From NCBI RefSeq assembly GCF_030376605.1, contig NZ_JARRAE010000001.1, positions 248,001 through 312,000 on the forward strand: DNA of 64,000 nucleotides. Reading direction: 5' to 3'. Position numbers and translations under genes: made by a program. The stretch comes from Pseudochrobactrum sp. sp1633 (GTDB lineage: Bacteria; Pseudomonadota; Alphaproteobacteria; Rhizobiales; Rhizobiaceae). Under the pieces are notes generated by a model. The model was given only the letters and a program-made list of their open reading frames with translations, was not told the origin of the DNA and ran no database searches. Shown in pieces: positions 45,369-57,479 of the stretch; within the stretch, counting starts at the first letter, position 1; every line of letters starts with the position of its first letter.

Positions 45369-46688
45369 TCAGAACTTTACAGCCCAGCGCTCAATATCAT
45401 TGCTTTGGCCGATCAGTGCCAGGCCCGTGGCGATGGAGTCGAACTGGTTGCTGCTTGTAACATCGGCATGCCGGAACTGATCTGAAAACAAGGTTTTAAT
45501 TGCAGGCACAAATGATGTGCCTCCGGTCAGGAACACCCGATCAATATCTTTGAATTGCAAACCGGCATTTTGTACTGCGGAATCAACCGAAGACGCGATC
45601 GCCTGCATATCCTCTGCAATCCAGTTTTCAAAATCCGAGCGCTGAACATTGGCTTTAATCTGAAAATTCTCTGCCTTGAAGTGCAGAGTGGATGACTGTT
45701 CGGAAGACAGGCTGATTTTCAGATCAGAAACAACGCGATAGAGCTCAAACCCATAATCGCCTTCAATCATCTCAATGAAGTGATTCAGCGCATCAGGCTT
45801 GACGGCTTGCGAAGCCAGCTCATTCAATTCTCTGAGCGTTGAAGGTGTATTCATCAGGAACAGCGTGTTCCAGCGTGCAAAATTTGCATAATAGTGATTG
45901 GGGATCGGCAGCAATTTGCCAAAGGATTTATAATTATCCCGTTTGCCGAGTTTAGGGGAAACCACATTATCAATAATGCGATAATCCAGCGTATCACCTG
46001 CAATGCCCAAACCAACCTGACTTAATGGTGTTGAGGTGAGGCCGTCGGCGCCGACTTCAAAATTGACGATAGAAAAGTCGCTTGTACCGCCACCAAAATC
46101 GGCAACCAGAACTGTTGAATCGCTGGTCAGCTTTTGTGCATAGAAATAAGCCGCTGCAACCGGTTCATAGACATAGTGAATATCGGTGAAGCCAAAATCC
46201 CGCAGTGCTTTTTCATAGCGCGCCATCGCCAGTGCTTCATCGGGGTTGTAACCGGCAAAGGTGACGGGGCGGCCGACAATGACCTTGTTGCCTCTGGATG
46301 GGAGTTTGTCGCCCAGACGTTCTGCAAGAGTTTCCAGAAATGTGCGCAATAAATCTTCGAATTTGAAGCGTTTGCCGTAAACCGGTGTATCGGTAAAGGA
46401 TTTGCTGGCGGCAAAAGATTTAAAGGATTGCAGAAAACGGCAATGATGCGGATCAGCAATAAAGCGATCCATCGCCCAGGGGCCGCTATCGACATTGCGG
46501 TGCGCTTTGTTGCCGTCCTGCCAGAAACAAAGCACAGAACGATAAGCTGAAATAATATTATCGTCTTTTGGAAAAGACATAACCTCAGCAATGCCGTTGC
46601 CATCTGCGACTGCGATAACCGTGTTGGTTGTGCCAAAATCGAGGCCAAGGGTTATCTTCTCCGAGGGCGTGTGGTTTCCCGAAGTCAT
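45369..46688 (-). CDS. Hsp70-family chaperone-like protein (YegD type)
   Basis: 439 aa. Actin-like ATPase domain: phosphate loops LGLDFGTTNTVIAVAD near residue 14 and VADFGGGTSDFSIV near 197, adenosine motif VFLTGGTSFVPAIK near 390. It lacks the DnaK substrate-binding domain, as in YegD, so a classical chaperone cycle is unlikely. Role unknown. No DnaJ or GrpE is nearby. Confidence 0.9.
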   Translation of the reverse strand: MTSGNHTPSEKITLGLDFGTTNTVIAVADGNGIAEVMSFPKDDNIISAYRSVLCFWQDGNKAHRNVDSGPWAMDRFIADPHHCRFLQSFKSFAASKSFTDTPVYGKRFKFEDLLRTFLETLAERLGDKLPSRGNKVIVGRPVTFAGYNPDEALAMARYEKALRDFGFTDIHYVYEPVAAAYFYAQKLTSDSTVLVADFGGGTSDFSIVNFEVGADGLTSTPLSQVGLGIAGDTLDYRIIDNVVSPKLGKRDNYKSFGKLLPIPNHYYANFARWNTLFLMNTPSTLRELNELASQAVKPDALNHFIEMIEGDYGFELYRVVSDLKISLSSEQSSTLHFKAENFQIKANVQRSDFENWIAEDMQAIASSVDSAVQNAGLQFKDIDRVFLTGGTSFVPAIKTLFSDQFRHADVTSSNQFDSIATGLALIGQSNDIERWAVKF

Positions 46689-46825
46689 TGTTCAAGTCCT
46701 TGCTTTTATGCGTATGGCATCTTTGAGAAAACGGCCTTTATAACCGTTTGCCGCACAGGGTCAATTGAACAGATCGACGGATTTTAGCATTCCTGTCTCT
46801 GGCCCGTATCTGGCTTGTATCTGGC

Positions 46826-47998
46826 TTATTCCACGCCTTGAGTACCAAGCCAGCATGACATTCGTTTGATGGCAAGATCGGGTTTGTCGAGCACATTGGC
46901 TTTGTCTGCGAGGCGGAAAATATCTGCGTAATGCAGCAGGCCGCGGGTTGATTGCATACCGGCAGGCATGGTGAAATGGTTCTGATGTCCGTTGAGCCAT
47001 GCCAGAAAAACCACACCCGCCTTGTAATATTGGGTGGGCGTTTCAAAGATTTTGCGCGACAGCGGCACAGTCGGTTCAATCACAGCGCGGAATGTGGTGC
47101 TGTCACCTTTTGCAAGCGCGCTCAATGCATAAGAGGCGGAAGGGGCGACAGCATCGAAAATACCGAGCAGAGCATGACTGTGACGGGTGCTATCACCTTC
47201 AATAAGTTCCGCATAATTGAAATCATCACCGGTAAAACACAGCGCATCTTCGGGAAGGCGATTGCGCAGCGCAATTTCTTTAGAGCTGTCGAGCAGCGAG
47301 ATTTTGATGCCTTCAACCTTTTGCTGATTGTCTTTGATAATTCCGAGAACGCAATCAAGCGCTGCATCAAAATGCGCATGATGGTTGCCTGTCCAATAGC
47401 CTTTGAGCTGCGGGTCAAACATTTCCCCCAGCCAGTGCAGCACAACCTTGCCTTTGGCCTGTGAGAGAATGCGGCCATAGACGTGGCTGTAATCATCGGG
47501 TGATTGCGCGACAGATGCCAAAGCGCGGCTGGCCATCATGATTGCGCGGCCGCCGTGTTTCTCAACAAATTCCAGCTGGGTTTCATACGCCCTGATCACA
47601 TCATCCGTTGACTTCGTATCAGAGGGTAAAAGCTGATCAGTGCCGATACCGCAGGCGAGATCAGCGCCTGTGACAGTGCGTGCAGTTGCCAGTGAACGGC
47701 GGATAAGCTCCTGCGCGCCTGCCCAGTTTAGCCCCATGCCGCGTTGTGATGTATCCATCGCCTCGGCAATTTTGAAGCCAAGCGACCATAAGTGATGGCG
47801 AAATGCCATAGTGGCATCCCAGTCTATGGCCGGATTATTCCACGGATCGGTAGCGCGCAGCGGGTCTGAAACAATATGAGCGGCGGCATAGGCAATGCGG
47901 TTGAAGTGCGGAGGCCAAACAGGGCGTGCGACCGGTATTCCGGTCAGTTGGTAGGTCCCTACTGTGCCGTCTGCTTGCGGAAGTCTCAGCATTGCCAT
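46826..47998 (-). CDS. DUF993 protein, dihydrodipicolinate synthase-like
   Basis: 390 aa, predicted TIM-barrel aldolase/lyase of the DHDPS superfamily. The DUF993 pattern PPHFNRIAYAAAHIVSDPL and EAMDTSQRGMGLNWAGAQEL is clear. The lysine in GIKISLLDSSKE (about 229) is a candidate Schiff-base residue by analogy; this is inference. In other alphaproteobacteria such genes sit with Gfo/Idh dehydrogenases and LacI regulators in sugar loci, as here. It is divergent from the LacI gene, and one of the two operators lies 34 bases before its start. Confidence 0.82.
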   Translation of the reverse strand: MAMLRLPQADGTVGTYQLTGIPVARPVWPPHFNRIAYAAAHIVSDPLRATDPWNNPAIDWDATMAFRHHLWSLGFKIAEAMDTSQRGMGLNWAGAQELIRRSLATARTVTGADLACGIGTDQLLPSDTKSTDDVIRAYETQLEFVEKHGGRAIMMASRALASVAQSPDDYSHVYGRILSQAKGKVVLHWLGEMFDPQLKGYWTGNHHAHFDAALDCVLGIIKDNQQKVEGIKISLLDSSKEIALRNRLPEDALCFTGDDFNYAELIEGDSTRHSHALLGIFDAVAPSASYALSALAKGDSTTFRAVIEPTVPLSRKIFETPTQYYKAGVVFLAWLNGHQNHFTMPAGMQSTRGLLHYADIFRLADKANVLDKPDLAIKRMSCWLGTQGVE

Positions 47999-48031
47999 GA
48001 TATTATTCTCACCGGAATTTGAGTGAATAAT

Positions 48032-48045
48032 TTGGAACGATCCAA
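48032..48045. promoter_or_regulatory. LacI-family operator 1
   Basis: TTGGAACGATCCAA, a near-perfect palindrome of the LacI/GalR type, upstream of the DUF993 gene. Confidence 0.65.
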
Positions 48046-48117
48046 TTCAAAGCCTAATTTCAAAAATAAATTTACGCAATAGCCAGTTTTGTGTGCTTTT
48101 CGTCATTATTTGAGGAC

Positions 48118-48123
48118 TTGACA
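48118..48123 (+). promoter_or_regulatory. Candidate -35 of the LacI-regulator promoter
   Basis: TTGACA just before operator 2; the -10 is weak (TTTCAT at 17-base spacing). Binding at operator 2 would cover the spacer and repress the regulator gene and those behind it. Confidence 0.4.
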
Positions 48124-48126
48124 AAT

Positions 48127-48140
48127 TTGGAACGATCTAA
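48127..48140. promoter_or_regulatory. LacI-family operator 2
   Basis: TTGGAACGATCTAA differs from operator 1 at one base. The two centres are 95 bp apart, close to nine helical turns, which would suit loop formation. Confidence 0.65.
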
Positions 48141-48166
48141 TTTCATGGAAAAGCAAGGAGAGTGTC

Positions 48167-50223
<2,057 letters not shown>

Positions 50224-50227
50224 TGAG

Positions 50228-51841
50228 ATGAGCAAACATGTTACCCCTGCACAAGCTGCCGCTCTGATCCCCGATAATGCTGTGGTTTCCGTTTCTTCAT
50301 CAAGCGGGCTTGGCTGCCCTGATCTGATGCTGAAGGCAATCGGTGAGCATTTTGATGCTACCGGCCACCCGTGCAATCTCACAACGCTGCATCCGATTGC
50401 GGCAGGGGATATGAGCGGCATCAAGGGAATAGATCATATCGCTAAAAAGGGGCTGCTGGCGAAGATCATCGGCGGGTCATACCCCTCCGGTCCGTCATTC
50501 GCTGAGCCGCCGCTCATCTGGCAGATGATCGGTAATAATGAAATTCCGGCTTATAATGTGCCTTCCGGCATTATGTTTGATATGCATCGCGAAGCTGCTG
50601 CCAAACGACCGGGTGTGATAACAAAAACCGGATTGGATACTTTTGTCGATCCTGACCGGCAGGGCTGCGCCATGAATGCGGCCGCTGCACAACAACCCAT
50701 CGTGAACAAGATTGAGTTTGCGGATGAGGTTTGGCTGCATTTCCCGAATATTGTGCCGCAGGTAGCGATTATCCGCGCTACAACCGCAGATGAGCACGGT
50801 AATCTCACTTATGAGCATGAAGGCGCCACTCTCGGCGGGCTGGATCAGGCTTTGGCGGCGCGCAACAATGGTGGCATTGTCATTGCGCAGGTGAAGCGTA
50901 TTACCAAACAAGGCTCGCTGAAGCCGCATGATGTGCGGGTACCCGCAATGCTGGTGGATTATATCATTGTTGATCCGGAGCAAAAGCAGACTACACAGAC
51001 GCTGTATGATCCGGCAATGTCCGGTGAAATATTCAGGCCGCTGGAGAGCTTCCGTGTACCTGAATTTAATGTGCAGAAGGTTATTGCACGCCGTGTTGCG
51101 CAGGAGCTCGAGGCGGGGAGCTGCGTTAATCTCGGTTTCGGCATTTCAGCCAATGTGCCGCGTATTCTGATGGAAGAAGGGCTGCATGGCACGGTCACAT
51201 GGGTGATTGAGCAAGGTGCTGTCGGCGGCGTGCCATTGCTGGATTTTGCCTTTGGCTGCGCCTCCAATGCCGATGCTTATATGCCTTCACCTTACCAGTT
51301 CACCTATTTTCAGGGCGGCGGCTTTGATGCCTCTCTGCTTTCGTTTCTGGAGATCGGCCGTGACGGGTCGGTCAATGTCTCCAGATTGTCTTTCCGTCCG
51401 CATGTGACAGCGGGCGCCGGTGGTTTTGTTGATATTACCGGCAGGGCAAAGAAGATCGTTTTTTCAGGCATGTTCAATGCAGGCGCAAAGCTCGGCATTG
51501 AAGGCGGCAGGCTGATTATTGAAAAAGAAGGCAAGCTGAAAAAGCTGGTCAATGAAACGGAGCATGTGACTTTTTCCGGTGCGCGCGCAGTCGCTCAGGG
51601 GCAGGATATTACCTATGTCACCGAGCGCTGCGTGATGAAGCTGACACCGCAAGGCATTATGCTGACCGAGATTGCGCCAGGCGTTGATCTGCAGAGCCAT
51701 ATTCTCGATCAGTCAGAATTTCCGCTGATTATTTCGCCTGACTTGAAACTGATGGATGCCGCTTTATTTACGGATGCACCTTTCGGGCTGACTTTGCCGG
51801 TAAAACCGCAACGCAGATTAAAGTGGGCAGATCATGACTGA
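50228..51841 (+). CDS. CoA-transferase, acetate/3-oxoacid type (fused alpha and beta)
   Basis: 537 aa from the ATG at 50228 (GGGAG upstream); a longer frame overlaps the dehydrogenase gene. Both CoA-transferase halves are in one chain, as in YdiF-type enzymes. The catalytic glutamate is E328 in VIEQGAVGGVPLLDFAFG; N-terminal VSSSSGLGCPDLML forms the first CoA-binding loop. It would activate a carboxylic acid with CoA from acetyl-CoA or a similar donor. Its presence in a sugar-import operon is unusual. Confidence 0.92.
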   Translation: MSKHVTPAQAAALIPDNAVVSVSSSSGLGCPDLMLKAIGEHFDATGHPCNLTTLHPIAAGDMSGIKGIDHIAKKGLLAKIIGGSYPSGPSFAEPPLIWQMIGNNEIPAYNVPSGIMFDMHREAAAKRPGVITKTGLDTFVDPDRQGCAMNAAAAQQPIVNKIEFADEVWLHFPNIVPQVAIIRATTADEHGNLTYEHEGATLGGLDQALAARNNGGIVIAQVKRITKQGSLKPHDVRVPAMLVDYIIVDPEQKQTTQTLYDPAMSGEIFRPLESFRVPEFNVQKVIARRVAQELEAGSCVNLGFGISANVPRILMEEGLHGTVTWVIEQGAVGGVPLLDFAFGCASNADAYMPSPYQFTYFQGGGFDASLLSFLEIGRDGSVNVSRLSFRPHVTAGAGGFVDITGRAKKIVFSGMFNAGAKLGIEGGRLIIEKEGKLKKLVNETEHVTFSGARAVAQGQDITYVTERCVMKLTPQGIMLTEIAPGVDLQSHILDQSEFPLIISPDLKLMDAALFTDAPFGLTLPVKPQRRLKWADHD

Positions 51842-52613
51842 GCCGCGCATCATTACCGAAATTGACGGCGCTGTTGCCACGATCACCGTGACGCGACCGG
51901 ATAAACTCAATGCTTTTGACATCGGAATGCTGAAAGAGCTTTCCGCAGCCTGTGATGAGCTGGAAGCCAATAGTGCGGTGCGGGTGACTATTCTTACCGG
52001 AGCGGGCAAAGCATTTTCTGCCGGTGGTGATATTAAAGCGTGGGGTGCGATGGAGGCCAATGAGTTCGGCTATCAATGGGTACATTTTGGTCATCGTGTG
52101 TTTGACCGGCTGGCGACATTGCGCATGCCGTTGATTGCGGCCATCAACGGTCATGCACTCGGGGGCGGGCTGGAGCTCGCCGGTGCTGCTGATATTCGTA
52201 TTGCAGAAGCCCATGTTAAAATAGGAATGCCTGAAACCTCGCTTGGTATGGTGCCCGGCTGGTCCGGTACGCAGCGTCTGGTGCGGCGCTTTGGTGCGCA
52301 GATTGTTCGCCGGATGGTGTTGGGCGGTGAGATATTTACCGCAGATGAGGCACTTAAATACGGGTTGGCAGATCAGGTGGCGGAAACCGGAACTGTCATG
52401 CAGGCCGCAAAAAACTATGCGGCACGTATTGTGCAACGCGGGCCTGCTGCGCTTGAAATATCAAAGCTTATGATCGGCGTTGCCAATGGTGAGGATAATG
52501 GCGCAGCAGTTGAGACACTCGGCTCTATCCTTGTTGCTCAGACCGGTGATCTGAAGGAAGGTGTTGCAGCCTTTACCGCAAAACGTCCGGCAGATTTTAA
52601 GGGAGAATGGTAA
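51834..52613 (+). CDS. Enoyl-CoA hydratase/isomerase family protein
   Basis: 259 aa crotonase fold. Oxyanion-hole segments KAFSAGGDIKAWG (about 60) and GHALGGGLELAGAADIRIAE (about 105), with both hydratase glutamates apparently kept (GGGLE and PETSLG). It could be a hydratase, isomerase or retro-aldol-type crotonase. Start overlaps the CoA-transferase end by eight bases, so it is translationally coupled. Confidence 0.92.
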   Translation: MTEPRIITEIDGAVATITVTRPDKLNAFDIGMLKELSAACDELEANSAVRVTILTGAGKAFSAGGDIKAWGAMEANEFGYQWVHFGHRVFDRLATLRMPLIAAINGHALGGGLELAGAADIRIAEAHVKIGMPETSLGMVPGWSGTQRLVRRFGAQIVRRMVLGGEIFTADEALKYGLADQVAETGTVMQAAKNYAARIVQRGPAALEISKLMIGVANGEDNGAAVETLGSILVAQTGDLKEGVAAFTAKRPADFKGEW

Positions 52614-54121
52614 TGGCGGTTTTGGTTGCACCAAAGCTTTTGACGGGTTTTGCGGTACGCGATTTTAAAATGCTGATTAATGGCGAATGGGTTGCGGCTC
52701 TTGAAGGCGGTGTGCTGGAGCGTGCAGCGCCAAGTCATGGTGTGACTGTAAGCCGATATCCCGAAGGCACCAAAGCTGATGCAGAGCGTGCTATCGCCGC
52801 TGCAAGGCAGAGCTTTGATGCGGGGGGCTGGGTGAATAAAACCGGCGCTGAACGCTCGAATATCTTGCTGAAAGCGGCAGATCTGATTGAGAGCCGTGCT
52901 GAAGAGCTCAGCCTTCTGGATGCGATTGAAGCCGGTAAGCCCATCAGTCAGGTGCGCGGCGAGATCGCCGGTGCGGTTGATATCTGGCGCTATGCGGCAG
53001 CGCTTGCCCGTGATCTGCATGGCGAGAGCTATAATACGCTCGGGGATGGTACCCTTGGCGTGGTGCTGCGCGAGGCAATCGGCGTTGTCTCAATGATTAC
53101 ACCGTGGAATTTTCCGTTTTTGATTGTCAGCCAGAAGTTGCCTTTCGCTCTTGCTGCCGGTTGTTCCTGCGTGGTTAAGCCGTCGGAGCTGACTTCAGGT
53201 TCCACGCTGGTTCTGGGCGAAATTCTGATCGAGGCGGGCATACCTGCCGGTGTTGTGAATATAATTACCGGCACCGGCGCTGATGCCGGAGCTTTGCTGA
53301 GTACGCATGCCGATGTGGACATGGTGTCTTTCACCGGCTCGACGGGTGTTGGCCGTCTGATTATGGCGAATGCGGCGCAGGGTTTGAAAAAAGTGTCGCT
53401 GGAACTGGGTGGTAAAAACCCGCAGATTGTTTTCCCGGATGCTGATCTTGATGCTTTCATTGATGCGGCAGTGTTCGGTGCCTATTTCAACGCCGGTGAA
53501 TGCTGCAATGCCGGATCACGGCTGATCCTGCATAAAGACATTGCGGATGATGTTGTTTCCCGCATCGCTGCTTTGTCGAAAAAAGTAAAACTGGGCGACC
53601 CGCTCGATCCGCAAACGCAGGTCGGAGCGATCATCAGCCCGCAGCATCTGCAAAAAATCAGCACTTATATTTCAGGCGCATCGCAGGCCGGTGCAACAGT
53701 TGTTTCCGGTGGCGGGATTGTTGACTTTGGCGCTGGTCACTTCATGGAGCTCACTTTGCTGTCAGATGTTACTGCGGATATGGCCGTTGCACGCGAAGAG
53801 GTGTTCGGGCCGGTCTTGTCTGTGCTGACATTTGAGACAGCGGAAGAAGCGATCCACATTGCAAATTCTATTGATTACGGCCTGTCTGCCAGTGTCTGGA
53901 GCCGCGATTTTGATACATGTCTGACCGTTGGGCGTAAGGTGCGGGCGGGCACTATCTGGATGAATACCTTTATGGATGGTGCGCCGGAGCTGCCGTTTGG
54001 CGGTTACAGGCAGTCGGGGCAGGGACGTGAACTCGGCCGCCATGCGGTGGAGGATTTTACGGAAACAAAAACCCTGAATATGCATATCGGCTCACGTAAA
54101 ACTTTATGGGTGTGTGATTGA
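52613..54121 (+). CDS. NAD(P)-dependent aldehyde dehydrogenase
   Basis: 502 aa. Catalytic C298 in GECCNAGSRL, general base E264 in LELGGKNPQ, nucleotide-binding FTGSTGVG, and PWNFPFLIVSQK near 163. The start is the ATG at 52613 in a TAATG overlap with the previous stop; GGGAG lies upstream. An ATG two codons earlier is less likely. It oxidises an aldehyde to an acid, which would suit the CoA-transferase; this link is inference. Confidence 0.95.
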   Translation: MAVLVAPKLLTGFAVRDFKMLINGEWVAALEGGVLERAAPSHGVTVSRYPEGTKADAERAIAAARQSFDAGGWVNKTGAERSNILLKAADLIESRAEELSLLDAIEAGKPISQVRGEIAGAVDIWRYAAALARDLHGESYNTLGDGTLGVVLREAIGVVSMITPWNFPFLIVSQKLPFALAAGCSCVVKPSELTSGSTLVLGEILIEAGIPAGVVNIITGTGADAGALLSTHADVDMVSFTGSTGVGRLIMANAAQGLKKVSLELGGKNPQIVFPDADLDAFIDAAVFGAYFNAGECCNAGSRLILHKDIADDVVSRIAALSKKVKLGDPLDPQTQVGAIISPQHLQKISTYISGASQAGATVVSGGGIVDFGAGHFMELTLLSDVTADMAVAREEVFGPVLSVLTFETAEEAIHIANSIDYGLSASVWSRDFDTCLTVGRKVRAGTIWMNTFMDGAPELPFGGYRQSGQGRELGRHAVEDFTETKTLNMHIGSRKTLWVCD

Positions 54122-54316
54122 AGAATAATATTTTAATCGATTTGATTTTTACCGGACACTGCTTGACGAACGGAGAATTGTAACGTCCTATTCGGAGCGA
54201 GTGGACGGACATAGTTAAATATATGAGCCGAAAATTTACGCTGTTCGGGGAGGACAGTTGGTAATGACCACGCGGGAGGGTTCCGCTGCTGACAACTTGC
54301 AAACGGGAGGAATACG

Positions 54317-55558
54317 ATGCGCAAGTTAATGACAACAACAGCAATGGCTTTAGGTTTCATGGCCGGTGCGGCGCAAGCCGCGGAGAATGTGGAGGTTCTT
54401 CACTGGTGGACAGCTGGCGGTGAGGCCGCTGCGCTTGATGTGCTCAAGAAAGATCTGGAAGGTAAAGGGATCGGCTGGACAGATATGCCGGTTGCCGGTG
54501 GTGGCGGTACTGAAGCCATGACCGTACTTCGTGCGCGCGTTACTGCCGGAAACCCGCCGACTGCGGTGCAGATGCTCGGTTTTGACATTCGTGACTGGGC
54601 GAAAGAAGGTGCACTTGGCAATTTGGATGAGATTGCCGGTAAAGAGGGCTGGGAGAAGGTGGTTCCGGCTCCGCTGCAAGAGTTTGCCAAATATGACGGG
54701 CACTGGATTGCTGCCCCTGTGAATGTGCACACCACCAACTGGATGTGGATCAACAAAGCTGCCCTCGATAAAGCGGGTGGTAAAGAGCCTGCAAACTGGG
54801 ATGAACTGATCGCATTGCTCGATAAGTTCAAGGAACAGGGCATTACCCCTGTGGCTCATGGTGGTCAGCCTTGGCAGGACGGCACTATTTTTGATGCTGT
54901 AGTGCTGTCATTCGGTACAGACTTCTACAAGAAAGCCTTTATTGATCTCGACCCTGAAGCTCTGGGCAGCGATACGATGAAACAGGCTTTTGATCGTATG
55001 ACCAAGCTGCGCTCTTATGTTGATGACAATTTCTCCGGTCGCGACTGGAATCTGGCATCGGCTATGGTGATTGAAGGCAAAGCCGGTCTGCAGTTTATGG
55101 GCGACTGGGCAAAAGGCGAATTCGTGAAGGCCGGTAAAAAACCGGGCGAAGATTTCGTGTGCATGCGCTATCCGGGCACGCAGGGTGCAGTCACCTTCAA
55201 CTCCGATATGTTTGCAATGTTCAAGGTTGCAGACGACAAGGTTCCCGCACAGCTGCAAATGGCCTCGGCTATTGAAAGCCCTGCATTCCAGTCTGCCTTT
55301 AATGTGGTCAAAGGGTCTGCACCGGCACGCACCGATGTGCCTGATACTGCCTTTGATGCCTGCGGTAAAAAGGCAATTGCTGACGTGAAAGAAGCCAGTG
55401 AAAAGGGCACCATGCTCGGCTCTATGGCGCATGGCTATGCCAATCCTGCAGCAGTTAAAAATGCGATTTACGATGTCGTAACTCGTGAATTTAACGGCGA
55501 GCTGAACTCGGAAGAGGCCGTGAAGGAACTCGTGGCGGCCGTTGCCGCTGCCCAATAA
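54317..55558 (+). CDS. Sugar ABC transporter, periplasmic binding protein (CUT1)
   Basis: 413 aa. Signal peptide about 1-21 (cut after AQA), then the solute-binding fold of family 1: [12 protein letters not shown] at the mature N-terminus, similar to glucose/mannose-type binding proteins. GGAGGAA precedes the ATG. It is 195 bases after the aldehyde dehydrogenase, and may have its own promoter. A GC-rich hairpin follows it at 55573-55610, as is common after highly expressed binding-protein genes. Confidence 0.93.
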   Translation: MRKLMTTTAMALGFMAGAAQAAENVEVLHWWTAGGEAAALDVLKKDLEGKGIGWTDMPVAGGGGTEAMTVLRARVTAGNPPTAVQMLGFDIRDWAKEGALGNLDEIAGKEGWEKVVPAPLQEFAKYDGHWIAAPVNVHTTNWMWINKAALDKAGGKEPANWDELIALLDKFKEQGITPVAHGGQPWQDGTIFDAVVLSFGTDFYKKAFIDLDPEALGSDTMKQAFDRMTKLRSYVDDNFSGRDWNLASAMVIEGKAGLQFMGDWAKGEFVKAGKKPGEDFVCMRYPGTQGAVTFNSDMFAMFKVADDKVPAQLQMASAIESPAFQSAFNVVKGSAPARTDVPDTAFDACGKKAIADVKEASEKGTMLGSMAHGYANPAAVKNAIYDVVTREFNGELNSEEAVKELVAAVAAAQ

Positions 55559-55572
55559 ACTGAATTGCAAAA

Positions 55573-55610
55573 CCGGAGGCTGCCAGTGCGGCGGCCTCTG
55601 ATATCCGGCG
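55573..55610 (+). promoter_or_regulatory. Hairpin between binding-protein and permease genes
   Basis: GAGGC (55576-55580) pairs with GCCTC (55594-55598), with flanking CCGG..A / T..CCGG support. It probably protects the binding-protein message, giving more of it than of the permeases. Confidence 0.45.
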
Positions 55611-55713
55611 CGGTTCTGCGTGCGGATCATTTATTGATAGCATTTGAAATTGTATTTTTTTAAGCGCCTGTCCGGTTGTCTGGCCTGATGAGCGCCAAGT
55701 GTGGTGACTGACC

Positions 55714-56592
55714 ATGAATAGCCGCAGCCGATTGCAGGAGCTGTTGCCAAAACTTGTCTTGGCTCCGAGCTTTTTTATTATCCTGATATTTGTATACGGC
55801 TTTATTGCCTATACGGGTCTTCTGTCGCTGACCGACAGCAAGATGCTGCCATCCTATAACTTTGTGGGATTAGAGAATTATTCCAAACTTTGGGCTTTGC
55901 CACATTGGTGGCGCGCAATTTCCAATCTGGCGATCTTTGCCTCGCTTTATATCATTATATGTTCTGTGCTCGGGTTGTTTCTGGCAATTATGCTGGATCA
56001 GAAAATCCGTGGTGAGGGATTTCTTCGTCCGATTTATCTCTACCCGATGGCGCTTTCTTTTATCGTTACCGGTACGGCGTGGAAGTGGTTTCTTGATCCG
56101 GGGATCGGTCTTGAAAACACCATGCATCTCTGGGGCTGGGAAAGCTTTCAGTTCAACTGGATCAAGGATCGTAATTACGCGATTTATTGCGTGGTGATTG
56201 CCGCTGTCTGGCAGTCTTCCGGATTTATTATGGCGATGTTTCTGGCGGGCTTGCGCGGCGTGGATAATGAAATCATCAAGGCCGCGCAGATTGACGGTGC
56301 ATCGACATTTACCACCTATCGCCGGATTATCATTCCGATGATGCGTCCGGTGTTTTTGTCGGCCTTCGTGGTGCTCGCGCATCTGGCCATCAAGGCCTAT
56401 GACCTTGTGGTGGCTCTGACCGGCGGCGGTCCCGGACAGGCGACCGAGGTTCCCGCGACTTTCATGTATTCCTACACCTTTACGCGTAACCAGATGGGCA
56501 TTGGTGCCTCATCCGCTATCATTATGCTGGCGATGATCTTTTCGATTATTATTCCTTATCTCTATTCGGAAGTTCGCGGAGGGAAGCGCTGA
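55714..56592 (+). CDS. Sugar ABC transporter permease (MalF-like)
   Basis: 292 aa, six transmembrane helices by hydrophobicity. The EAA loop that contacts the ATPase is EIIKAAQIDGASTFTTYRRI (about 188-207). It overlaps the next permease start by one base. Inner membrane. Confidence 0.93.
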   Translation: MNSRSRLQELLPKLVLAPSFFIILIFVYGFIAYTGLLSLTDSKMLPSYNFVGLENYSKLWALPHWWRAISNLAIFASLYIIICSVLGLFLAIMLDQKIRGEGFLRPIYLYPMALSFIVTGTAWKWFLDPGIGLENTMHLWGWESFQFNWIKDRNYAIYCVVIAAVWQSSGFIMAMFLAGLRGVDNEIIKAAQIDGASTFTTYRRIIIPMMRPVFLSAFVVLAHLAIKAYDLVVALTGGGPGQATEVPATFMYSYTFTRNQMGIGASSAIIMLAMIFSIIIPYLYSEVRGGKR

Positions 56593-57476
56593 TGAGTGGT
56601 TCTGCAAATCCGCAAAACGTCATTTCGCACGGCAGATTAACCCGCGCGCTGATCTATACGCTGCTGCTGATCTTCGCTGTCTATTATCTGCTGCCGCTCT
56701 ACGTGATGGTGGTCAACTCTTTCAAACCGCTGGATGAAATCCGGCAAGGCGGCATGCTTAACCTGCCGCAGGCATGGACGATTGAGCCGTGGTTATCCGC
56801 ATGGTCAACGGCGCAGATCGGCGTGCAACCGACAGGGCTGAAGCCGTTTTTCATCAACTCAATCCTTATGGTGGTTCCGGCCGTGGCCATATCCACTATT
56901 GTCGGTGCGCTGAACGGCTATGTGCTGACGAAATGGAGCTTTCGCGGTTCCAATGTCTTTTTCGGCCTGTTGCTCTTGTCCTGCTTCATTCCGTTTCAGA
57001 TTGTACTGATCCCGATGGCACGCATCCTTGGCATGATCGGTCTGTCCGGCTCGATCTGGGGGCTGATAATGGTGCATGTCATCTATGGTCTCGGATTTAC
57101 CACGCTGTATTTCCGCAATTATTACGAAGCGTTTCCGACTGAGCTGGTACGTGCCGCGCAGATCGACGGAGCGAGTTTTATGCAGATATTCCGGCGCATT
57201 CTGCTGCCGTCTTCGGGGCCGATTATTGTGGTTTCGGTGATCTGGCAGTTCACCAATATCTGGAACGACTTTCTGTTCGGTGCATCCTTTTCCGGCGCCT
57301 CATCAACGCCGATGACCGTTGCACTCAACAATCTCGTTTCTTCCTCCACGGGTGTGAAGGAATACAATGTTCATTTTGCAGCTGCCATACTTGCCGCACT
57401 GCCAACGCTGATCGTTTACATCGTTTCTGGCCGCTATTTTGTGCGTGGTCTGATGTCCGGTGCTGTGAAGGGATAA
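56592..57476 (+). CDS. Sugar ABC transporter permease (MalG-like)
   Basis: 294 aa, six helices, EAA loop ELVRAAQIDGASFMQIFRRI near 181-200. It forms the channel with the preceding permease. Three bases separate it from the ATPase gene. Confidence 0.93.
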   Translation: MSGSANPQNVISHGRLTRALIYTLLLIFAVYYLLPLYVMVVNSFKPLDEIRQGGMLNLPQAWTIEPWLSAWSTAQIGVQPTGLKPFFINSILMVVPAVAISTIVGALNGYVLTKWSFRGSNVFFGLLLLSCFIPFQIVLIPMARILGMIGLSGSIWGLIMVHVIYGLGFTTLYFRNYYEAFPTELVRAAQIDGASFMQIFRRILLPSSGPIIVVSVIWQFTNIWNDFLFGASFSGASSTPMTVALNNLVSSSTGVKEYNVHFAAAILAALPTLIVYIVSGRYFVRGLMSGAVKG

Positions 57477-57479
57477 TTC

